From UBA6059 sp040222235 (GTDB lineage Bacteria > Bacteroidota > Bacteroidia > Cytophagales > Cyclobacteriaceae), in NCBI GenBank assembly GCA_040222235.1, contig JAVKDO010000012.1:1-64000 (forward strand): a DNA stretch of 64,000 nt, given 5' to 3'. Under the pieces are notes generated by a model, which was not told where the DNA came from, did no database searches, and saw nothing but the letters and a program-made list of their open reading frames with translations. The translations under genes and the position numbers were made by a program. The first letter of the stretch is position 1. Every line of letters begins with the position of its first letter. Below are positions 8,655-17,301 of this stretch, piece by piece.

Positions 8655-11051
8655 TCAACTATTTCTAATTACCCTCAACTCGGCCTTCAAAGCGTCTAAT
8701 TCTGCCTGCGCCTCATTGATTCTTCCTTCGACTTGATCCTTCAGTTTATCCGCTTTGGCTGAGGACGCGAAGAACTCCATGTTGGTTCTCCAGGTGTTGA
8801 GATCTGACTCGAGCTGGGTGATTCTTCTTCTGACGCCTTGTTCCTTTCTGTCAAGTCTACGATCACCATTGGGGCCACCTTTGAGCTTATTGACAGACAA
8901 ATTGGCTTTGAAGGAACTCATCTCCTCCTCGCTCATATCAGCGCCCTTCATGACGCTTTCTAGTGCAAGATCATATCGCTTTTGAATCTTCTTGATCGCG
9001 TTCCTCGGAACAAACCCGATTTGACCAAAGTCATTCTGCAGCTTGAATACTTCTTCTTGGTCCAGACTATCTGACTTAGCGAGTGCTTCCAGCTTATCAC
9101 ATATGTCTTGCTTCAACTTAAGGTTTCCTTCAAACTCCTTGTCAGCGCCTTTATTCTGCTCCCTCCTCTTATTGAAGAATGCATCTCCGGCCGCCTTAAA
9201 TTTCTTATAGATCTCATTCCGTGTCTTCTCAGGCACAGGTCCAATCTCTTTCCACTGATTTTGAAGTTTTTTGAACTCCTCAGCGGTCGCATTCCAATCG
9301 GTAGACGCTATCAATGCCTCCGCTTGAGCAACCAAAGCTTCTTTCTTCACAAGATTTTCATCCCGCATAGACTCCAGCTGCTTGAAGAATTTATTCTTAT
9401 TGGCGAAGAAGCCCTTGAAAGCCGCCCAGAACTTCTTGTTCACTTCTTTAGCATGCTCTCGTGGAAGACCGCCTATGCTCTCCCATTTCTTCTGCAGCTC
9501 GAGTAGTTCTTTGGTCTTGTCGTTCCACTCATTGATCCTATCGGAATCAAATGACAACAGCGCGGTAGCTTCATCACCTAGCGCGAGCTTCCTTGTCATG
9601 TTTTCCTTAAGCTCCGTCTTCAGTTGATCGACAAAGCCTTTTCTCTTCACATATATCTTATCAGAAGCGGCTTTAAATCTCTGCCATAGCTCCTCTTGGT
9701 CATCCTTAGGTACAGGCCCAATATGCTTAAACTCCTCGTGAAGCTCATTAAGCACCTTTACAGCCTCCTTGATGTTCGTCTCTTCGTCAAGCTTCTCTGC
9801 CTTGTCACAAAGCTCTAGCTTAGCATCAAGGTTCTTCTTACGATCAAGTTCTTTCAGCTCAAAATAGATACTTCTATTGTCATAGAACCGATCAATTAAA
9901 GCATTGTAGTTCGCCCAAAGTGTTTTGTTCTGAGCTCCTGGCACTGGCCCAATAGATTTCCACTCGGCCTGTAGCGTCTTTAATATATTGATAGACGTTG
10001 TGCTCTCCTCACTATCGACGATGTGCCTTAGCTTTTCAAGCAATTCGTTCTTTCTTTCCAGGTTGGAGTCCTTTTGTTTCTCAAGTTCGTGGTAGTACTT
10101 GGCCTTACGCTCTCTAATGGTTTTTAGGTATCCCTCGAACTTCTCAGCATCAGGATCATGCTTGTATTCAAAGTCCGACGTTTCACCGCCTTCTGCGGTA
10201 AACTTCTCTAATGCCTCTGCTCTCTCCTTACCAAAAATCGCATCAAAAGCATTCTTTACATCTCTTGAAATACCTTCGGCTCGGCGTGGATCGCTTAGCT
10301 CCGACAACTCAGCAGCGGTCTTGAGTAATTCCTCCTTGGTCAGCTTGTCAAAAGCTACACCGTCGAATTGATCGCCACTCTTAGGTTCTTCTTCTGACTT
10401 GGATTCTTCTTTCTTTTCTTCAGGGCTTGCTGCAGCTTCCGCCGTTACTGTTTCCGTATCCGCTACCGCAATTGGGGTCTCAGTGGAAGTCTCGCTGGGA
10501 GCAAGTTCGTCGGAGGTCGTCGCTTCTTTTTGGTCGGGATCGGTCTTAGTTTCTTCTGATTTGACTGCTTCCACGGGAACAGAAACTTGTTCTGAAGCAG
10601 CGGGTGTGTCAGGCGCTTTATTTTCTTCCGCTATAGATGTAGTGTCCTCAGTAGTTGTTGAAGTTGGCTCCTCAATGTTCGTAACGTCGGCTAATTCGGA
10701 TGTAGCAACGATTTCAGTTTTTACGGCATCCGTTGATTCCGGTAGGCCCTTCTCGGTGGAGACAGTGGTTGGTGCTGGAGGCGCTGAAAGTTCCGGTTCT
10801 TTGACTTTCATCTCCTCCAAAGCGGGTTCTTCTGTGCTTACAGGATTTGATACATCTTCCTGAGCAGAGTCAGCTACCTCTTCTGTAGTTGTTGGCTCAG
10901 TCTCAGCCGGATCACTTGATTCCGGTAGGTGCTCCTCCGACTTGTCAGTTGGCTCTGTGGTTTCTTCATTTGTTAATTCAGCCTTTTGCTGAACGATCTC
11001 TGATGCAGTCTCATTTTTTGACTCATCAGCATCTTTGCGCTCTATTTCCAT
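8655..11051 (-). CDS. DUF349 repeat protein
   Basis: 798 residues. The first about 230 are low-complexity and acidic (Glu, Thr, Ala, Ser, Pro), probably disordered. The rest holds five helical DUF349 repeats recognisable by WKSIGPVP, FKHIGPVP, WESIGGLP, WKEIGPVP and FGQIGFVP, and ends in a coiled coil. DUF349 proteins of Bacteroidota are cytoplasmic and of unclear function. It follows yqgE/algH on the same strand, separated by 43 bp with a TAGCTTTG -7-like element at 11078-11085. Long open frames on the opposite strand over the low-complexity part are composition artefacts. Confidence 0.85.
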   Translation of the reverse strand: MEIERKDADESKNETASEIVQQKAELTNEETTEPTDKSEEHLPESSDPAETEPTTTEEVADSAQEDVSNPVSTEEPALEEMKVKEPELSAPPAPTTVSTEKGLPESTDAVKTEIVATSELADVTNIEEPTSTTTEDTTSIAEENKAPDTPAASEQVSVPVEAVKSEETKTDPDQKEATTSDELAPSETSTETPIAVADTETVTAEAAASPEEKKEESKSEEEPKSGDQFDGVAFDKLTKEELLKTAAELSELSDPRRAEGISRDVKNAFDAIFGKERAEALEKFTAEGGETSDFEYKHDPDAEKFEGYLKTIRERKAKYYHELEKQKDSNLERKNELLEKLRHIVDSEESTTSINILKTLQAEWKSIGPVPGAQNKTLWANYNALIDRFYDNRSIYFELKELDRKKNLDAKLELCDKAEKLDEETNIKEAVKVLNELHEEFKHIGPVPKDDQEELWQRFKAASDKIYVKRKGFVDQLKTELKENMTRKLALGDEATALLSFDSDRINEWNDKTKELLELQKKWESIGGLPREHAKEVNKKFWAAFKGFFANKNKFFKQLESMRDENLVKKEALVAQAEALIASTDWNATAEEFKKLQNQWKEIGPVPEKTRNEIYKKFKAAGDAFFNKRREQNKGADKEFEGNLKLKQDICDKLEALAKSDSLDQEEVFKLQNDFGQIGFVPRNAIKKIQKRYDLALESVMKGADMSEEEMSSFKANLSVNKLKGGPNGDRRLDRKEQGVRRRITQLESDLNTWRTNMEFFASSAKADKLKDQVEGRINEAQAELDALKAELRVIRNS

Positions 11052-11077
11052 CTTCTTGCTTTCGCATTTATGCTATT

Positions 11078-11085
11078 CAAAGCTA
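11078..11085 (-). promoter_or_regulatory. Possible -7 promoter element of the DUF349 gene
   Basis: On the minus strand this reads TAGCTTTG, matching TAnnTTTG, 27 nt before the start. No TTTG is found at the -33 spacing, so confidence is low. Confidence 0.3.
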
Positions 11086-11094
11086 ATAAATATC

Positions 11095-11682
11095 CTAGTT
11101 TAATCGCGGGTCTGTCGGATAGTTGGACAACATCTTATACTTACCGCCCATTTCCTTCAGCACATCTCTCCAAAGTACGTCAGGGTCAGTATCAAACACT
11201 TGAGCGGCAGTGGCTCCCTTATAGATAATCCATGATTTGGCTTCCAGTTCCTGCATTAACTGTCCCTCTGACCAGCCAGAGTAGCCTATGAAGAATCTGA
11301 AGTCCGCCGGATTAATCACCTTATTTTGTATTGATGATAATAAACGATCAAAGTCTCCTCCCCAGAAAATACCATTTTGGATGAGCTTTCCACTCTCCAT
11401 TATAGTGGGGTTTCTATGCAAGAAATGTAAGGTTTGCTGTTCAACAGGTCCGCCGATCATCAGCAGCTCGGTAAAGTCCTGTACATCCTCAATGACCTCA
11501 TCAAAATTGAGTAATGATGGCTTATTAAGCACAAAGCCAAATGTGCCATTCTCATCATGCTCACAGAGATAGATCACGGAACGCTCAAAATTGGGATCAG
11601 GTAAATAAGGCTCAGAAATCAGCAAATCTCCTCTCTCTGGAGGTGCTGAATTTCTTATATCGAAGTAGTCAATTTCTTTCAT
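11095..11682 (-). CDS. YqgE/AlgH family protein
   Basis: 195 residues with family hallmarks GDLLISEPYLPDPNFERSVI, GTFGFVLNKPS, GGPVEQQTLHFLH and FFIGYSGWSEGQL. This is the DUF179 family; the biochemical role remains unresolved, with AlgH linked to alginate regulation in Pseudomonas. Its ATG overlaps the miaE stop by one base (TAATG), so it is translated as the second gene of a miaE-yqgE pair. Length is normal for the family. Confidence 0.92.
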   Translation of the reverse strand: MKEIDYFDIRNSAPPERGDLLISEPYLPDPNFERSVIYLCEHDENGTFGFVLNKPSLLNFDEVIEDVQDFTELLMIGGPVEQQTLHFLHRNPTIMESGKLIQNGIFWGGDFDRLLSSIQNKVINPADFRFFIGYSGWSEGQLMQELEAKSWIIYKGATAAQVFDTDPDVLWRDVLKEMGGKYKMLSNYPTDPRLN

Positions 11683-12266
11683 TAGTGCAATGCAGGCTTT
11701 AGTGGTAACTGGCTGATGATGCTTCCCTCAAATTCGTTGATCTCTGCTAGCCTGGCGTAGACCTCCTGCTCATCAAAGTATCTAAGTGCCATATGTACAA
11801 ATACTTCTCCGTGGCGCGCTTCTGAGACCCACAGTTCCTTATAAAACTTCTTTAGATCCGTTTCGGTCTGAGCTTCAGCGACTAACCTAAACCGCTCCGC
11901 TCCTCTCGTCTCCACTACGGAAGCAAGTAGCAACCGATCCATGAACCTCTCTGTACGACCAGAGCGGCAGTTGTCAACCAATGCCTTGACGTAAAGATCC
12001 TGACCAATAGAATGTGGCAATTGTATCTTTCGTTGCTCCATCAGCTCATAAACCTGTCGAAAATGCTCCAACTCCTCCACTGCCGTATCAATTAACTCTG
12101 GGATGATTTCCACCCGATCCGGGTACTTAGCCACAAAACTCAAGGCCATCGACGAGGCTTTACGCTCACAGTTGGCATGATCTTTCAAAAACTCATCAAA
12201 GTCACCCATGACTGTATCCACCCATTCTTGACTACTAGCTACCGCCAAATCCAGCCTGAATTGCAT
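11682..12266 (-). CDS. miaE: tRNA-(ms2io6A)-hydroxylase
   Basis: 194 residues of the diiron MiaE family. Ligand motifs are visible: ERKASSMA, EELEHFRQVYELM (ExxH), ETRGAERFRL and EARHGEVF (ExxH), a ferritin-like four-helix arrangement. MiaE hydroxylates the isopentenyl side chain of 2-methylthio-N6-isopentenyladenosine at tRNA position 37, using O2. First gene of the pair with yqgE/algH and divergent from pdxH. Confidence 0.92.
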   Translation of the reverse strand: MQFRLDLAVASSQEWVDTVMGDFDEFLKDHANCERKASSMALSFVAKYPDRVEIIPELIDTAVEELEHFRQVYELMEQRKIQLPHSIGQDLYVKALVDNCRSGRTERFMDRLLLASVVETRGAERFRLVAEAQTETDLKKFYKELWVSEARHGEVFVHMALRYFDEQEVYARLAEINEFEGSIISQLPLKPALH

Positions 12267-12323
12267 AAATTCGTCCCTTCTATTATGATCAAATAAACAA
12301 CCTATGTCTTCACAATTCGGTTA

Positions 12324-12355
12324 TTCCGGTAGGAAGCGAGAAAGCTCCTGCGGAA
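12324..12355. repeat. Imperfect hairpin in the miaE-pdxH divergent region
   Basis: TTCCGGTAGGAAGC pairs imperfectly with GCTCCTGCGGAA across a GAGAAA loop. It lies 30 nt upstream of pdxH and could be a 5' leader structure. No known riboswitch recognised. Confidence 0.3.
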
Positions 12356-12384
12356 AACAGAACTGAGTACAATAACATCTATTG

Positions 12385-13023
12385 ATGAGCAATATCGCCG
12401 ATTTGAGAAAAGAATACCAGCAAGCTGCGCTTGATCTGGATAGTGTCAAAGAAAATCCTATCGATCAATTCGATGATTGGTTCGGGCAGGCACTAAGCGG
12501 AGACATACTGGAACCCAATGCCATGGTCGTGAGTACCTCTGATGCGGATGGTCAGTCGACTCAGCGAACCGTACTACTGAAAGCCTTTGATCACAAGGGC
12601 TTTGTATTTTATACCAACTATAAGAGTCGCAAGGCGGAACAAATCGGTGCAAATGCTCGTGTGAGTCTGCTTTTTCCCTGGTATGCACTTGAGCGCCAGG
12701 TGATTATTCAGGGTACTGCTGAAAAAGTAAGTCAGAAGGAGTCACTCAAATACTTCATGAGCCGCCCTAGTGGAAGTCGCCTTGGTGCTTGGGTTTCCCA
12801 TCAAAGTAAAGTGATCACCTCAAGAAGCATTCTCGAGATGAAGCTTGCGGAAATGAAGCGGAAGTTTAAAGACGGTGAGATTCCACTCCCGGATTTCTGG
12901 GGTGGATTTAGAGTAGTGCCACATACGATAGAGTTTTGGCAAGGGCGACCTAGTCGATTGCATGACCGCATCGAGTTTGTCAAAAAAGGTGATAGCTGGT
13001 CAGCACATAGACTCTCTCCTTGA
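12385..13023 (+). CDS. pdxH: Pyridoxamine 5'-phosphate oxidase
   Basis: 212 residues from the ATG at 12385; the frame is also open from a TTG one codon earlier, but the ATG fits the family. Motifs include the FMN-binding stretch QRTVLLKAFDHKGFVFYTNYKSRKA, SRPSGSRLGAWVSHQS, and the C-terminal PHTIEFWQGRPSRLHDR plus RLSP signature. It oxidises PNP or PMP to pyridoxal 5'-phosphate with FMN and O2. Its stop overlaps the next gene's TTG start. Confidence 0.97.
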   Translation: MSNIADLRKEYQQAALDLDSVKENPIDQFDDWFGQALSGDILEPNAMVVSTSDADGQSTQRTVLLKAFDHKGFVFYTNYKSRKAEQIGANARVSLLFPWYALERQVIIQGTAEKVSQKESLKYFMSRPSGSRLGAWVSHQSKVITSRSILEMKLAEMKRKFKDGEIPLPDFWGGFRVVPHTIEFWQGRPSRLHDRIEFVKKGDSWSAHRLSP

Positions 13024-14267
13024 AAGACAACCTATACCTGCAGCGGTACGCCTACCCTTCAAGCTACTTTGATCTAGAGTCGCTAGCCGGCTCAGATATG
13101 CTGGTGGTGATTCCTTGCTTTGATGAACCCGAACTTATCGAGACGCTCGACTCCTTGAATCGAGCAATCGTTCCAGCTGATTGTCAAGTAGGCGTGCTCA
13201 TTATTATCAATCATGGTGAGAAGTCAAATGACCAAATTAAGACTAGAAATAGGGCCACATTGGCTCAGTCCCAAACATGGATCGAGCATACTAGTACTGA
13301 CCGCATATTTTTTCAAAGCGAACTGGTTGAGCTACCTCACAAGCATGCCGGTGTGGGCCTTGCCCGTAAGATCGGTATGGATGATGCGGTGAGGATCTTT
13401 GGCCTATCAGCTATAGATGGTCCGATTGTATGTCTTGATGCGGATTGCACTGTAGACAGCAATTATTTCGAAGCACTTTGGAAGGCATTTAAGGATACTG
13501 AGACCAAAAGTGCCTCGCTGTACTTCGAACATGCTATAGACCTAAGCGCGAAAGATGACCATCCTGAAGGAATTGTGCTCTACGAAATCTATTTGAGATA
13601 CTACATCGATGCGCTCAGGTATACTGGCTATCCAATGGCTGTGCAGACGATAGGGTCATCCATGGCCGTGCGTAGTTCGACTTATCAGAAATGTGGTGGA
13701 ATGAATCGACGAAAGGCGGGTGAGGATTTCTACTTCATTCATAAGCTCCTACCACTGGGTGGGTATGCTGAGATTAACAGCACTACCGTCAGGCCATCAG
13801 GCAGAGTATCCAGCAGAGTTCCTTTCGGTACAGGGGCTGCTATAGGCAAATGGGCAGAAGATGCTTCCACCCTTGATAAGATCTACAACCCAGACGTTTT
13901 TGAAGACCTAAAACTCTTCATCGACTCAGTTGATGATTTCTTTGACCTACCGGAAGGTGAGCTCAAGGATTTAATCAATGGTTTTCCGACAACCATTCGT
14001 CTATTTCTTGAGCTCGAGAATGGGCTTAATAGTATACTCGAGCTAAAGAAGAGTACGAACAATGCTTCGTCCTTCAAAAAACAATTTTGGAACTACTTCG
14101 ATGGACTCAAAGTGCTGAAGTATGTGCACTATGCCAGCGAACACAGCATGCCAAAGGTGCCTATCGCTGAAGGTTTAGCCTGGCTTTTTAACAATCATTT
14201 TCAGAAAGGCCAACCGGCCACTTTGGTCGCAGCATTACTCGCACTTCGGGAATTTGATCGGAGGTAA
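13020..14267 (+). CDS. Glycosyltransferase family 2-like protein
   Basis: 415 residues. DMLVVIPCFDEPELIETLDSL is a GT-A nucleotide-sugar fold N-terminus, VCLDADCTVDSNY supplies a DxD-like metal motif, and GGMNRRKAGEDFYFIHKL resembles the acceptor-site ED motif. No membrane segments are obvious. The start is a TTG overlapping the pdxH stop by 4 nt (TTGA); the next ATG would remove conserved sequence. The coupling to pdxH may be positional only. Acceptor and donor sugars are unknown. Confidence 0.75.
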   Translation: MKDNLYLQRYAYPSSYFDLESLAGSDMLVVIPCFDEPELIETLDSLNRAIVPADCQVGVLIIINHGEKSNDQIKTRNRATLAQSQTWIEHTSTDRIFFQSELVELPHKHAGVGLARKIGMDDAVRIFGLSAIDGPIVCLDADCTVDSNYFEALWKAFKDTETKSASLYFEHAIDLSAKDDHPEGIVLYEIYLRYYIDALRYTGYPMAVQTIGSSMAVRSSTYQKCGGMNRRKAGEDFYFIHKLLPLGGYAEINSTTVRPSGRVSSRVPFGTGAAIGKWAEDASTLDKIYNPDVFEDLKLFIDSVDDFFDLPEGELKDLINGFPTTIRLFLELENGLNSILELKKSTNNASSFKKQFWNYFDGLKVLKYVHYASEHSMPKVPIAEGLAWLFNNHFQKGQPATLVAALLALREFDRR

Positions 14268-14446
14268 CTACTCAGATTTGAAATGTTCGATTAAGAGAGG
14301 TTTTGTCATGATTCTTGCCGAAAATGGCAAAAATGAAGCCAAAACAGGATCGTACCTGTACCGGTATCCACGGCTTGAAACCCGTGGCTATAAACGATTC
14401 TGTACCTAACCATACCACATGCCTTTTTTTAGATCTGAGCAGTTAC
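14264..14446. repeat. Structured 183-bp element with terminal inverted repeats
   Basis: Ends GTAACTACTCAGAT (14264-14277) and ATCTGAGCAGTTAC (14433-14446) are inverted repeats with one mismatch. Inside lie TTGCC/GGCAA (14315-14330), GGATCGT/ACGATTC (14347-14353 and 14394-14400), and enclosed in the latter CCACGG/CCGTGG (14368-14387). It fills the gap between two convergent genes and includes the stop codon of the glycosyltransferase. It could be a MITE-like element, a structured RNA or a bidirectional terminator region. Confidence 0.45.
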
Positions 14447-14453
14447 GGTCGGG

Positions 14454-15170
14454 CTAATAAAGTTCGAATAGATCTTTGATTCCCATCCGCTTTTCGATAG
14501 TAAAACCTTCCGCATATTTAAAGCCAACTGGCTGACCCATCTCCACTCCTCTAGATTCGATCAGATTCATAAAGGCTGGCGTAGAGATGAAGGTTTCAGG
14601 CTCTTTGCTATCTGGGTCGAAGAACTGCGACTTGTACGCACGCACCGCGTCCATCTTTTGCTCCCAATAATCAGAAACGTCAACCACAAAATCTGGGGTG
14701 ATGAAGTTGCTTTGGATCATGTGGTAGACATTCTTGGGTCTCCATGCTTCCTGAACCTCCCCATCAACTGCTGTCTCGACTCGTTTGAGGCCTGAGATAA
14801 AGCAAGCCTGAGATATCAAAGCAGAACCCTTACCATGATCTGGATGCCTATCAGATACCGCATTGGCTATGACGATATCGGGTCGGTAAGTCCTTATTTT
14901 TTTTGCAATCGCCAATTGGTGTTCACGATCATTTAAAAAAAAGGCATCTTCAAATTCCAAATTGTCCCTTACAGATACTCCCATGAGTTCACCCGCAGAG
15001 GCTGCCTCGTTCAATCTGATCTCTGGTGTACCACGTGTGCCCATCTCTCCTCTAGTGAGGTCAACAATACCCACCTTCCTACCCTTAGCAATATTGGAGA
15101 TAATGGTCCCTCCGGCTGATAACTCAGCGTCATCGGGATGAGCAGCAATCACAAGAATATCAAGTTTCAT
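14454..15170 (-). CDS. bshB1: Bacillithiol biosynthesis deacetylase BshB1
   Basis: 238 residues of the LmbE/PIG-L zinc deacetylase family: AAHPDDAELSAGG near the N-terminus supplies the AHPDD metal motif and SDRHPDHGKGS the second ligand. GEMGTRGT and the C-terminal GQPVGFKYAEGF are typical of BshB1. It deacetylates GlcNAc-malate in bacillithiol synthesis. Downstream of trxB and separated from it by a hairpin terminator; both genes serve thiol redox balance. Confidence 0.93.
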   Translation of the reverse strand: MKLDILVIAAHPDDAELSAGGTIISNIAKGRKVGIVDLTRGEMGTRGTPEIRLNEAASAGELMGVSVRDNLEFEDAFFLNDREHQLAIAKKIRTYRPDIVIANAVSDRHPDHGKGSALISQACFISGLKRVETAVDGEVQEAWRPKNVYHMIQSNFITPDFVVDVSDYWEQKMDAVRAYKSQFFDPDSKEPETFISTPAFMNLIESRGVEMGQPVGFKYAEGFTIEKRMGIKDLFELY

Positions 15171-15186
15171 TTTGGGCTAGTCTAGA

Positions 15187-15229
15187 AATAAAGAAAGGCG
15201 GTCAATCTGAAATCTCAGAACTGGCCGCC
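15187..15229 (-). terminator. Terminator of trxB
   Basis: GGCGGTCA (15197-15204) pairs with TGGCCGCC (15222-15229), with an inner TCTGA/TCAGA stem. The minus strand continues as TTTCTTTATTTC. Confidence 0.6.
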
Positions 15230-15261
15230 ATGCAAATTAAATAACTTCTTATTGGGTCGCT

Positions 15262-16200
15262 TTAGGCAACTTCCATCTCCTTTGCAGCAAGGAAGCGCTC
15301 AGCATCAAGAGCTCCCATACATCCCGTACCAGCAGCTGTAACCGCCTGGCGATAGACATGGTCCTGTGCATCTCCTGTTGCGAAAACTCCTTCTATGTTC
15401 GTTTTGCTAGTGCCAGGTATCGTCTTAATATAGCCGCTTTCGTCCATCTCAAGATAGTCTTTGAAGATGTCCGTATTTGGCTGGTGTCCAATAGCGACAA
15501 ACAAGCCTTGGACTTTCAACTCAGTCTTTTCATCGGTCTGGTTGTTGAAGACTCTCACGGCCTCAACTTCCTCAGCACCCAGTACTTCTTCTACTTGCGT
15601 ATTCCAGAGTATCTCAATGTTTTCTTTGCTCATCACACGCTTCTGCATGATTTTAGAAGCCCTCATCTCATCCCTTCTGACCACCATGTATACCTTATTC
15701 ACAAGGTTGGATAGGTAGCTCGCTTCTTCTGCCGCAGTATCTCCGGCTCCAACAATCACTACATCCTGTCCCTTGAAGAAGAAGCCATCACAAACAGCGC
15801 AGGCGGAAACCCCCTTGCCATTGAGTCGCTCCTCTGACTCCAGCCCTAGCCATTTTGCGCTAGCGCCAGTCGATATAATCACAGACTCTGCCTCTATCTC
15901 GTGCTTCTCATCGACAGTCGCCTTCAACGGATAAGATGAAAAGTCAACAGAAGTGACTAATCCATATCGGATATCGGCTCCAAACCGTTCAGCTTGTTTC
16001 TGAAATTCGGTCATCATCTGAGGCCCCATCACTCCATCAGGATAGCCTGGATAGTTTTCCACATCATTTGTGATGGTTAACTGTCCTCCAGGTTGCCCAC
16101 CTTGATACAATACGGGCTTCAAACCAGCTCTCGATGCGTAGATGGCAGCAGTATATCCCGCCGGGCCAGAACCGATGATTAATACTTGTACTTTTTCCAT
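15262..16200 (-). CDS. trxB: Thioredoxin-disulfide reductase
   Basis: 312 residues. FAD-binding GSGPAGYTAAIYASRAG at the N-terminus, redox-active CAVC in GVSACAVCDGFFF, NAD(P)H-binding VIVGAGDTAAEEA, and the terminal FATGDAQDHVYRQAVTAAGTGCMGA. It transfers electrons from NADPH via FAD to thioredoxin in the cytoplasm. Normal family length. Single gene, flanked by terminators on both sides. Confidence 0.97.
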   Translation of the reverse strand: MEKVQVLIIGSGPAGYTAAIYASRAGLKPVLYQGGQPGGQLTITNDVENYPGYPDGVMGPQMMTEFQKQAERFGADIRYGLVTSVDFSSYPLKATVDEKHEIEAESVIISTGASAKWLGLESEERLNGKGVSACAVCDGFFFKGQDVVIVGAGDTAAEEASYLSNLVNKVYMVVRRDEMRASKIMQKRVMSKENIEILWNTQVEEVLGAEEVEAVRVFNNQTDEKTELKVQGLFVAIGHQPNTDIFKDYLEMDESGYIKTIPGTSKTNIEGVFATGDAQDHVYRQAVTAAGTGCMGALDAERFLAAKEMEVA

Positions 16201-16278
16201 AATTTCTTTCTGCTAAGACCTCTCAGAGGAGGTCGCTAAATTAACAAATCGCTAACTAAGGGTTAAACTGAATTAAAC

Positions 16279-16308
16279 TAAAAAAGGTCTCATTTCAGGA
16301 GACCTTTT
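16279..16308 (-). terminator. Terminator downstream of rpoD (bidirectional)
   Basis: AAAAGGTCTC (16282-16291) and GAGACCTTTT (16299-16308) form a 10-bp stem with a 7-nt loop. A T-rich tract follows on the minus strand. It lies between the rpoD stop and the trxB start. Confidence 0.8.
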
Positions 16309-16329
16309 GTCGTGCACATGTCATATTCT

Positions 16330-17193
16330 TTATCCCAAGTAGGGTTTCAAAGATTTGCTCCTAGAGGTATGTCGCAACCTTCTTATCGCCTTCTCTTTTA
16401 TTTGTCTTACTCTTTCTCTAGTTAAACCGAATTTTTCACCAATTTCTTCCAAAGTCAATGGCTGCTCACCATTCAAGCCAAAATAAAGTGCTACGACATC
16501 AGCTTCCCTTTGTGTAAGCGTTGACAAGGCTCTCTGTACCTCTCTCCTGAGAGAGTCGGTCATCAGCATGTTGTCTGGAGTGACCTCCGTCTCATTTTCG
16601 AGCACGTCAAGAAGACTATTTTCCTCACCATTGGCAAAGGGAGCGTCCATGGAGATATGCCGACCGGAAATCTTCATGGTGTCGAGTACCTCGCTGGTCG
16701 CTATCTCTAGAAATTCGGCCATCTCATCCGGAGAAGGCTCTCTTTCATACTTTTGCTCTAGCTCACTAAAGGTCTTTGAAATCTTATTGAGCGATCCTAC
16801 TCTGTTCAGCGGCAGACGTACAATTCGCGACTGCTCCGCAAGCGCCTGCAGGATCGACTGTCGGATCCACCATACTGCATAGGATATAAACTTAAAACCT
16901 CGGGTCTCATCAAAGCGTTGTGCCGCTTTAATAAGCCCGAGGTTTCCTTCATTTATTAGGTCTCCAAGCGTGAGGCCCTGATTTTGATATTGCTTTGCCA
17001 CAGAAACTACAAACCTAAGATTGGCCTTAGTAAGTTTCTCAAGTGCCAGATGATCCCCTTGTTTAATCCTCTGAGCTAAATCGACTTCTTCCTCAGCCGT
17101 AAGCAAATCAACTCTTCCGATCTCCTGTAGATACTTGTCAAGTGATTGACTTTCTCTATTGGTGATCTGCTTACTGATTTTAAGTTGTCTCAT
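16330..17193 (-). CDS. rpoD: RNA polymerase primary sigma factor RpoD/SigA
   Basis: 287 residues, the short primary sigma typical of Bacteroidota (no long region 1.1). Region 1.2 DKYLQEIGRVDLLTAEEE; region 2 with ANLRFVVSVAKQYQNQGL, DLINEGNLGLIKAAQRFD and FISYAVWWIRQSI; region 3; region 4 with LTLEEIGEKFGLTRERVRQI, the -35-recognition helix. It directs core RNA polymerase to the TAnnTTTG promoters seen in this window. Single gene. Confidence 0.97.
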   Translation of the reverse strand: MRQLKISKQITNRESQSLDKYLQEIGRVDLLTAEEEVDLAQRIKQGDHLALEKLTKANLRFVVSVAKQYQNQGLTLGDLINEGNLGLIKAAQRFDETRGFKFISYAVWWIRQSILQALAEQSRIVRLPLNRVGSLNKISKTFSELEQKYEREPSPDEMAEFLEIATSEVLDTMKISGRHISMDAPFANGEENSLLDVLENETEVTPDNMLMTDSLRREVQRALSTLTQREADVVALYFGLNGEQPLTLEEIGEKFGLTRERVRQIKEKAIRRLRHTSRSKSLKPYLG

Positions 17194-17225
17194 TCAGCTA
17201 GGATTAGGTTTCTCGTCAGCAATCG

Positions 17226-17267
17226 TATTAATATTCTGTGAATCAATTAATTCACAGAATATTAATA
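17226..17267. repeat. Perfect 18-bp inverted repeat between pnp and rpoD
   Basis: TATTAATATTCTGTGAAT (17226-17243) is exactly complementary to 17250-17267 with a 6-nt loop. It lies 33 nt before the rpoD start and 34 nt after the pnp stop. No T-run follows, so an RNA hairpin in the rpoD leader, a pnp 3' stabiliser or an operator are all possible. Confidence 0.6.
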
Positions 17268-17301
17268 TTGTAGAAAATTAAACAACCCAGCTATTTTTTT
17301 C

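Noticed and set aside
10399..10863. 154-residue plus-strand reading frame over the DUF349 gene
   Set aside because: It is the antisense of the low-complexity Glu/Thr/Ala-rich N-terminus, is itself Ser/Val-rich and has no start context or homology.
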